Made by a program: the position numbers and the translations under genes
Origin: Acheta domesticus
Taxonomy: Eukaryota > Arthropoda > Insecta > Orthoptera > Gryllidae
Length of the DNA stretch: 64,000 nucleotides
NCBI GenBank assembly: GCA_031308135.1
Contig: JAHLJT010000631.1
Location: 194,918,685 to 194,982,684 of the forward strand
Direction of reading: 5' to 3'
Shown: positions 57,490 through 64,000 of the stretch, one piece after another
Layout of the letters: every line of letters starts with the position of its first letter
Position numbering within the stretch: position 1 is the first letter of the stretch
Notes under the pieces: model-generated
The model's database searches: none
What the model was told of the DNA's origin: nothing
Seen by the model: only the letters and a program-made list of their open reading frames with translations

Positions 57490-58110
57490 GAACTGCTCGA
57501 GATCTTTTCTTCTTCATCTTAGTCCCCTCCTCTCTCTTTTCACATACACTTACACATTTTTTCACAACACAACCACACAAGTCGCGGGACCGGCCGAGAG
57601 TTGAGAGCAATGTTATTAAGGTCGATGCCATAAGCGGGAGGCCGTGGCACGTGTGCCATGACGAAATCGCCTCTCCACACAGGTCATTACCCCGTCACCA
57701 GAAACAACGCCATCCATATTGTAAAACGGCGGTGTTACTAATGGTTTCCTATCCTGACGGTAGTTGCACAGAGAAGCTTGTGGAATACTACGGAGTCATG
57801 ACGCGTGCCATTGCCAGCAGTAGAAGACCTTGACACCATTGGTTTAGCAATTGCACTACCTGAGGCAGTGCCTTGCTGGCGGAGATTCCTGCCAGACAAC
57901 GTAAAGGTCAAATGAGAGCGAAGGCTTCACGACCAGAGGCAGACCGGGAGACGCCGCGTCCTAGGCACAGGTGCCCACCCGTACGACGTGGCGTCTCCCG
58001 GGCAGCCAAGAAGTTAACGAGAAGTTGGATACCGCCTTCTAGGGGAGAAATAACATACACTACACTCACGAGTCTAATGACCACAGCTTTTGACGCAACC
58101 ACAAACACGA
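57490..58110 (+). mobile_element. Family A, copy A6, split and rearranged
   Basis: Two pieces match the family: 57490-57615 (CGAGATCTTTTCTTCTTCATCTT, CACATACACTTACACA, GTCGCGGGACCGGCCGAGAG) and 57860-58110 (GAGGCAGTGCCTTGCTGGCGGAGA, GGGGAGAAATAACATACACTACAC, GAGTCTAATGACCACAGCTTTTGACGC). The 240 bases between them do not match. The second piece contains an insertion that forms a GC-rich hairpin (57944-58001; CCGGGAGACGCC against GGCGTCTCCCGG). Confidence 0.6.
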
Positions 58111-58169
58111 AATAACAATTCAATCCAACTGTATTATTGATTCTAGAGAGCGGTTGTTCTGATTGATCT

Positions 58170-58226
58170 TTTTAGTTGTTCTTTACAATCAAGTCCAGAC
58201 ACATGCCGGAGCAGTTCATAAACGGG
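58170..58226 (+). mobile_element. Short family A-like fragment
   Basis: Only AGTCCAGACACATGCCGGAGCAG followed by TAAACGGG matches the family interior (CATCAGGCAAATGCCGGAGCAG ... CAAACGG). It is too short for certainty. Confidence 0.35.
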
Positions 58227-58534
58227 ACTCGGGAGAGAGAGACAGACAGAAACAGAGAAAGACACACAAGAAGGGACAGTCGCCAGGCGTGAAAGCACTT
58301 ACCACTACCTTGAATTGGAATGCAGAAGCTTTCTAACCATTGTACGTCATAAGCCTGAAGTGCTAAAACCGTCTTGCATCCTCTCACGAGATCCGCTAGG
58401 TAATGCGCAGAGTGGCGCCCGCAGTGGCAACCGCAAGGCTGCGAGGCGGTGCGTCGGCCGTGCTAGAGGCGGCGACTCCGGTGTTAGCAACGGTACTGGC
58501 GGGAGACCGAGCATCCCACGATCTACCAGGCTAT

Positions 58535-59045
58535 GCCGCGCGAATTCATGCTATGCCATGCCGTACCACGCTGTGCCACGTTATGCCACACCGTCCCATG
58601 CCTCGCCACACCACGCATCTCCACCCCAAGCCATGTCGTGCCGCGCTGTGCCACACCACCTCATGTCTCGCCACACCATGCCATGCCATGCAGTGCCACG
58701 CTGTGCCACGCTGGTCCACACCGTCCCAAGCCTCGCCACACCACGCACCTCCACCCCAAGCCATGTCGTGCCACGCTGTGCCACCCCACCCCATGTTACG
58801 CCACACCACCCCGCATCACGCCACGCCCTGCATCGCCGCGCCTCGTCTTGCGTCTCCCTGCCTCGCCACGCGTCGCCACACCTCGCCACACCTCGCCACA
58901 CCTTGCCTCGCCTCGCCACGCCACGCCTCACCACGTCTGGCCACCCCTCGCGCGCGCCACGCCATCCCTTCATACCATGCCACACCGCGCCGCCCGAACG
59001 CATTTCGCGCCGGCTTGATCACCACCCCAGCCACTCGCGCACCAC
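58535..59045 (+). repeat. Degenerate pentamer array (CCACR/CGCCA/TGCCA)
   Basis: Five-base words of the C-A-C-C/R and TGCCA types dominate for about 500 bases, with a longer-range repetition: a block containing CACACCGTCCCATGCCTCGCC near 58590 recurs near 58717, together with the following CACCTCCACCCCAAGCCATG. This indicates a ~127-base higher-order unit. CG content is high. The 160-253-codon frames on the plus strand are shadows. Confidence 0.85.
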
Positions 59046-59049
59046 AGTA

Positions 59050-60000
59050 GGCGTGCTTCAGAAGCACAGCGTGTAGTACGTTTTCTGAATATCTCAAGCA
59101 AATATTGGTAAAATGTGTGAACCAAAAAAAAATCAGACAAATGAATACGAGTATTCTCTTTCAGAGTGGTATTCATGTTTTCTGTTCAATTTTAATGTTT
59201 ATTTTATTGTCAGATTAAACCCAATTCAACACATTTATCAACACAGTTCTGTCTATCACATAAAATTTCATGTTTTTTAAGAACTTACTTTTTTAAATTA
59301 AGGAACGCTCGTTCTCTTTTACGGATTTATCATATATCGGTTATCGTTTTATGAGCTCCACATTACTGCAGTTGAAAAATGCATAAAGTCTAGTGTCTTC
59401 TTTCTTCCTGTAGTAAAAGTAACTGTTGGTGGAACTTCACTTTCTCGACAATGTTATGTCAGGTCAAACTGTCCAATTATTCATATTTGTCGTTTGATAA
59501 TCATCAGACATTTAATCAACCTTGATTGTGCTATTCTCAGAGAGCGGTATTGTGCGGTCTTTCATTCTAGTGTTACCCTCGCCGTCCTTACAGTAAGATA
59601 CGCTGCGGATAGTGAAGACCCGTGGCAAATACAATGAACACCGGGATAATGCCATTAAAAACACTGGCTAAAAAAATCAGTTTTATTTAGAATGAAAGGT
59701 CGCAAAATACACGGCATAAAATATAAACAGATCACTACAATCATATATGTAAATAGTATAAAGGTACCGAATGAAAATATTTAGTCTTCTATTGATGAAA
59801 TTTCTTCCATACATAGCAAATGATCTAACGGTTTTTTCACCATTGAACTTATGTATAGATCGGTCTGTTTCAAATAATCTAATTATTTCACCCCTACAAT
59901 ACCTACATAATATATTTCAGAACATTTATTACGGCGCACGTCACATCAAAAACATTCTCCATCCACAAGTGAATCGGTCTTTTTACAACAGCCATCTCTC
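59050..60000. other. AT-rich DNA, no recognisable gene
   Basis: Nothing recognised. A 112-codon plus-strand frame (59771-60109) begins in AT-rich DNA and runs into the CpG-rich block, with no known motif. Confidence 0.4.
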
Positions 60001-60265
60001 GGCCTGTTCTGACCCAGTGTGCACCGGCCGCGCCGCCCACGCGTCGCCTCGCCTCGCCGTGCGCGCTCGGATTTACGCGCGGGCACTTAAGCGCGCGTTT
60101 ATTTATTAACGCACCGCTCGGCGCGGCGCGCTGCGCGCTGCGGTCGCCCGCGGCAACGACTCGCTGCCCACGCGGCACGTGCCGGCCCAGCCGCTGACCC
60201 TCCGGCGCCACGGCCGCCGGCCTCGACACGGGCGCGCGGGTGGAGGACGGTCAGGCGCACGTCTT
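60000..60265. other. CpG-rich block upstream of family A copies
   Basis: CG-dense unique sequence with GCGCGGCGCGCTGCGCGC near 60120. It could be an island. No exon was recognised. Confidence 0.4.
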
Positions 60266-60545
60266 CCACTGGGGTGCCGCAGAGTAGCAGTCGATGGCAC
60301 TGCAGTGCCTCTGACCGGGAAGCTCCTGCAGTTCGTGTCGGCAGGATTTTCATCACAAGTGAGACAGCTGGATTCAGCATCTGGCTGGTGGAGGATTCTA
60401 GCTGTTGTGACCGGTGGTTATCCGTGGTTTCTGCCATCAACAGCAGGCGAAGGCCAGAGCAGTACTCTAACAAACAGGCCGTGGACCACTTGCGATCTTT
60501 CTTTCCTCTTGCTTGTCCAATCGTCTTCCCTTATTTACACCACAC
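60230..60545 (+). mobile_element. Family A, copy A8 (5' half) in a local duplication
   Basis: CACTGCAGTGCCTCTGACCGGGAAGC, GGCAGGATTTTCATCAC, ATCAACAGCAGGCGAAGGCCAGAGCAG, CTAACAAACAGGCCGTGGACC, CGATCTTTCTTTCCTCTTGCTTGTCC, and CCTTATTTACACCACACAC match the family 5' half. Its 5' flank (GGTCAGGCGCACGTCTTCCACTGGGG) is duplicated with the next copy. Confidence 0.75.
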
Positions 60546-60564
60546 ACACACACGCGCGTCAAGG

Positions 60565-60745
60565 GTGCGCGGGTGAAGGATGGTCAGGCGCACGTCTTCC
60601 ACTGGGGTGGCCGGCTGGGGTGCCGCAGGGTAGCAGTCGATGGCACTGCAGTGCCTCTGACCGGGAAGCTCCTGCAGTTACTGTGTTGACAGTGGCGACA
60701 GGATTTTCGTTACTAGGGTGACAGCTGGATTCAGCAGCTGACTAC
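60565..60745 (+). mobile_element. Family A, copy A9 (5' quarter), duplicate of A8 start
   Basis: GCGCGGGTGAAGGATGGTCAGG through CTCCTGCAGTT is nearly identical to 60232-60330, including non-family flank, with one insertion (GGCCGGCTGGGGT). The spacing is ~335 bases, so this is a segmental duplication and not an independent insertion. It continues with GACAGGATTTTCGTTACTAGGG and CAGCTGGATTCAGCAGC and then meets an inverted fragment. Confidence 0.75.
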
Positions 60746-60800
60746 CGTTGTGTAGTGTGTTTTTCCCTCGGGAGGTGGCGGTGATCTTTTCCCACCGGAT
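60746..60800 (-). mobile_element. Inverted family A 3' fragment
   Basis: The reverse complement reads GGTGGGAAAAGATCACCGCCACC, TCCCGAGGGAAAAACACACTACAC, matching the family 3' part at 17985-18020 almost exactly. It directly follows copy A9 in opposite orientation. Confidence 0.7.
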
Positions 60801-60915
60801 GACGGGAAGGTTCTTGTGTTCTTTGATTGTTGTTATGTTCTATTTTCTCATTCACATTCACATTTATACTTAATCTATATTTACAAACTCGTTCATACTC
60901 TCAACCACTCAGCAC

Positions 60916-61440
60916 TATAATATAATATAATATTTATTATGTCCTGCTAATGAGCTTTCGCTCGGTGGCAGGGTTTATGCAGATCATATAAAGATACAAA
61001 TATAACTTAAAAATACTTATTAAAGGAAAACTACCACTAAGTGAGTAAGAAAGAAATCACACACAAATATTTAGCATCACACGCAGTTCCCTAGGCGATT
61101 CCGGAAGCAACGCACACTAGGGGGAGAAGTCGCTAGTGCTGCAGCAGGTAGACTGTTCCAGTCAGTTATTGTACGGTTTGGAAAAGAGTATTTACCTACA
61201 TCGGTTTTTTGATTCCTATATTTAATTTTGTATGGATGATCTCCCCTTCCAAAATATGGAGGGTGTCCTATCCTAGTTTTAATGTCGTTCAACGTTTTAC
61301 ATCCAGTGTACGCTTTGAAATGATTTACTAGCCTAGCTATCTTTCGACATTTCCCTAGGTGTTCCCACATCTTAGTCTGATCATTATTTTTACCTATAAG
61401 TTTTATCGCTCACTTTTGGATACGGTCTAACAAGTTTATC
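60916..61440 (-). mobile_element. Decayed 5'-truncated LINE, 3' end
   Basis: On the minus strand: an ORF2 remnant from about 61440, a stop at 61076, a ~140-base 3'UTR and an (ATATT)n-type tail at 60916-60935. The tail differs from the (ATT)n tail of the 38.7-kb LINE, so these are different families. Confidence 0.75.
61077..61440 (-). pseudogene. LINE ORF2 C-terminal fragment with an internal stop
   Basis: The reading begins GQINLLDRIQK, hits a stop, then continues AIKLIG and on through MWEHLGKCRKIARLVNHF to SFPNRTITDWNSLPAAAL. These are standard LINE landmarks (LDRIQKRAIKLIG, and the F-x-x-R-x-I-x-D-W-N-x-L-P block). It is inactivated by the TGA between Lys and Ala and by lack of the catalytic domain. 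The frame is followed by 97 open codons after the stop. Confidence 0.75.
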
Positions 61441-61599
61441 TGCCCAGAGCGGATACATTTAATTCAACTACTGTAGAAAAGCTGTCACTGAGGATATTAG
61501 CAACCTAGGACCTGTCAATCAACGATTACCCTTTTGTCTTGAAAATAACACATTTAACATCCAGTTAATCGCGCATAAATACAACCATCTTTGTTCACC

Positions 61600-61780
61600 T
61601 GAACTGGCTGCATTGATCGTCCCGAGTGAGCCGTTGGGAAGCTCCGCTGGCTGCAAGCCGCTCGTGTGTTTAGCTGCGTACCCGGAAGCACTTCCCAGAG
61701 CCCCGCTGCCACTCTCCGCCCGCGTGTAAACGGTGACAGTCGGGCGTAAACTTTACCTCTCACAGACCAGAAGCGGGAAC
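61600..61780. other. GC-rich patch, gene not recognised
   Basis: Moderately GC-rich sequence with a 69-codon minus-strand frame (61554-61763) of no recognised kind. Confidence 0.3.
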
Positions 61781-61784
61781 GCTG

Positions 61785-63430
61785 AGCAAAGGGACTGGAA
61801 GTTGAAGCTTTACTAATAAGATTCTAGAAAACTCCGAGAAAATAAAGATTTCTTGGTGATTCGAGTTTGTATCCACTGCGTAATATTAACCATTAAAACA
61901 CAGGAAAGAGATGGAAGTAAAGCAGAACTAGAGTTTCATTCACAATAGAAATTATTTTTAAATTAGTTATTTGCAATATAATAAAAGAGTGGAATTGTTC
62001 TGAGTAATTTTAAAGAATTATTTCGGGATGTTACAATTCTAATTAGACACATTCGCCAATATTTTTTGTATTTTCACATATTGTCTTAAATTTGTGATTT
62101 CTTTGAAAACAAATGAATTTTCATATAAATTTTCAGTTTTTAATATAAACACTTTGAAAATTTGCCCTACACATTGCGCATATCATTAATACAGAATGCC
62201 AGGAAAATTATATAAAAACATGCATCGACAATTAAAATTCCTTGGTTTCATCTCCAAATTATGACTTTATTCAATAATATCAGTTGTAGAGAGAAGAGAT
62301 ATTGTGGTATTGAATCTTTTATTTCAAAACTAGACACATTCTTCCAAAATGAGTTAATAATGGAATATGTTTAAAAGGATGTATATCATTTTTCCTCAGT
62401 TAAACTCATATATTGAGAATATGTATTACTTTCCAAAAACATAAAATCACAAACAAAAAGATCTATTCGTTTTCCCGAAATTGACAAATCAGGAGCTTGA
62501 CTGTTTTCTGAAATAAATATTTCATTAATGATTTTTGTTATTCTAATTAAATAGCTTTACACCCAAGCACTCACGAGACATGACACAAGAATTTGATAGC
62601 TGATCAGCAGTGAATGTCACTTGACCATTGAAGATGAATGATAAATAAGAATTATGTTTGGATATTAAAATTTGTTTATGGAAAATTGCTAAATATTAAT
62701 TCTTTTATCAATTATGGGCATCATCTGAAAAGTTGTATAGTAAAAGTTGTGAAATTTAATTATTTCTTTATATCTTTGCTGTAATTTTTCTTGGCGTATT
62801 TGTTTAATTGTTTACGGCACTATACTTATTACAACTAAATGTATGTTATCCATTCTCTTAAAAAAAGAATATTATGTTCAATGTAAATTAGATATTAGAT
62901 GCATAAAACATGAACATACAAAAATCTTTCAAATTTTAGTCAAGTCGGTAAGAAACTCACTACTTTGATATCAAGTTCTTTGACCACTTACAAAGAGAGA
63001 CGAAACATCTTCTGTCAGTATTCTTTATTATATTCCTCTATTATGCAAATGGTTAACGAAATATCCTCTTTAACTTTTATAAACATCTGTAAATATTTCA
63101 CAACGTTATTATGTTAATATACAATTCACTACATGAATTTCTGGCAGTCATCTTCTGTATTTAATGTGTTGATACAAATAGCTAAATTCATTAGAACAAT
63201 ATTTCACGGGGATATTTATTTAAAAAATTAAAGAACATTATGAAAATATCTCTTACTCAAATTTATAACACGATTTATTATTGTCAGAGACGATTTGCAA
63301 ACAAATTGCTTATAAATACCTTCACTTAGTATATCCATACAGCTATAAAACAAATGCAGCCACTTTAACGTTCATTTTATATCAATTACCCCAGTGTGAG
63401 TGATTGTCACAAATTAACGACAAACAAAAG
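61785..63430. other. Strongly AT-rich DNA, nothing recognised
   Basis: Very low GC with no frame of interest and no repeat copy shared within the window. Confidence 0.5.
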
Positions 63431-63435
63431 AACTC

Positions 63436-63535
63436 TTATGCGCCCAGTCAGCGATAAGCTCTCCCCAAAGCCGCCGGCAGTACTGAGTCTCTCAGGCATG
63501 TAATATCTACAGGCAGAGTATCCCACAAATCCATG
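63436..63535 (-). pseudogene. Very weak LINE C-terminal-like remnant
   Basis: The minus strand reads NSMDLWDTLPVDITCLRDSV followed by LPAALGRAYR and a stop. The L-W-D-T-L-P-V-D-I block resembles the W-N-x-L-P-x-x-V end of LINE ORF2 proteins. Only about 33 codons are open and upstream stops are present. Confidence 0.25.
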
Positions 63536-63539
63536 GAAT

Positions 63540-64000
63540 TGGGCCCTTGTGTGCTAGATCAAACACAATGAGACTCACATCTATTATTATTACTACCTAT
63601 TATTATCCAGTTTCTATTACCTCTATGCATAATAATGCCCCCGAGCGCCATCTAACGAATGACATAAAACAGAGGGCAAATCCAGTTTTGCATGAGGGAT
63701 TTAAACTGCTTAATGACCAGTCCTCTTTTTCTCTTTTATTTATGTGACTCGGAAGAGTTGTTTTCATGGAATGATGGAATGTTAAGCGCTCTCCACAAAG
63801 TGAAGATTAAAACTTGCTTGAAATCCGTTTGTTCTGAAAGGGACGGTAGATCATCAAGCTTTTATATGTGTGGCTTTCCTAAACCTGTATTTTGATTGCT
63901 TTTTTCCACGTATATTGATTTTCTCCTCTTATTGTATTTCTCTCGTTCATAATTTGTTTTTTCTGCATTCAATTTGAAAGTGAAATAATTTATTTTACAT
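63540..64000. other. AT-rich DNA with a CTCF-like word
   Basis: GAGCGCCATCTAA at 63643-63655 is a minus-strand match to the insect CTCF core. No gene was recognised. Confidence 0.35.

Noticed and set aside
58315..59076. 161-253-codon plus-strand frames rich in His, Pro, Cys
   Set aside because: Pentamer array read in all three frames.

Overview
This window looks like non-coding chromosomal DNA from a repeat-rich eukaryotic genome, most likely an insect or another arthropod. The evidence is a long AT-rich background without dense ORFs, broken non-LTR retrotransposon (LINE) tails, tRNA-derived SINE-like repeats, foldback elements, (TA)n/(CA)n/(AAT)n microsatellites, and many GC-rich CpG-containing minisatellites. 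There are no ribosome binding sites, operons, or compact gene arrays of a prokaryotic kind. Species assignment is inference. No intact protein-coding gene could be recognised. Nearly all long reading frames here are read-through of tandem repeats and are left out. A few short candidate exons or promoters are listed at low confidence.

Layout. 1-9.6 kb: AT-rich sequence, a three-copy ~316-bp tandem repeat (1.66-2.6 kb), heptamer C-rich arrays (3.2-3.5 kb), an ancient dispersed repeat here called family B (3.85-4.7 and 7.06-7.25 kb), and a G-rich minisatellite running into a CpG/G-quadruplex block (5.6-6.6 kb). 9.6-20.2 kb: several copies of a ~480-bp SINE-like repeat here called family A, one of which (19.55-20.18 kb) contains a ~390-bp octamer array, while another is followed by a ~340-bp 9-mer array; a near-perfect hairpin lies at 15.92 kb. 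20-29 kb: mostly featureless AT-rich DNA with two more family B fragments and a tRNA-derived SINE (28.03-28.24 kb). 29.3-30.4 kb: a CpG island with a candidate first exon, and a LINE 3' fragment ending in a (TA)n tract. 32-39.5 kb: a SINE, a 723-bp foldback element (33.92-34.64 kb), a TATA/initiator-like promoter (38.2 kb), and a 5'-truncated LINE on the minus strand lying between TA tracts (38.68-39.51 kb).

39.6-49 kb: a large C-rich hexamer/heptamer array (42.3-42.85 kb), a 15-bp minisatellite (43.15-43.46 kb), a full family A copy with an expanded (CA)n (44.7-45.25 kb), the longest family B copy with internal ~298-bp duplication (45.95-47.33 kb), a weak LINE-like remnant (47.5-47.9 kb), and a 20-bp minisatellite (48.22-48.62 kb). 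49-64 kb: AT-rich DNA, a G-rich 17-bp minisatellite (53.6-54.3 kb), a second foldback element (55.61-55.86 kb), family A copies at 57.5-58.2 and 60.2-60.8 kb (including a local duplication and an inverted junction), a degenerate pentamer array (58.5-59.04 kb), and another decayed LINE tail (60.92-61.44 kb).

The most interesting threads are: (1) repeated birth of microsatellites and minisatellites in or next to family A copies; (2) a shared CTGATGA / stem / GAAA motif in three unrelated-looking repeats, resembling the conserved core of hammerhead ribozymes; and (3) a widespread, deeply diverged family B defined in this window by five copies.
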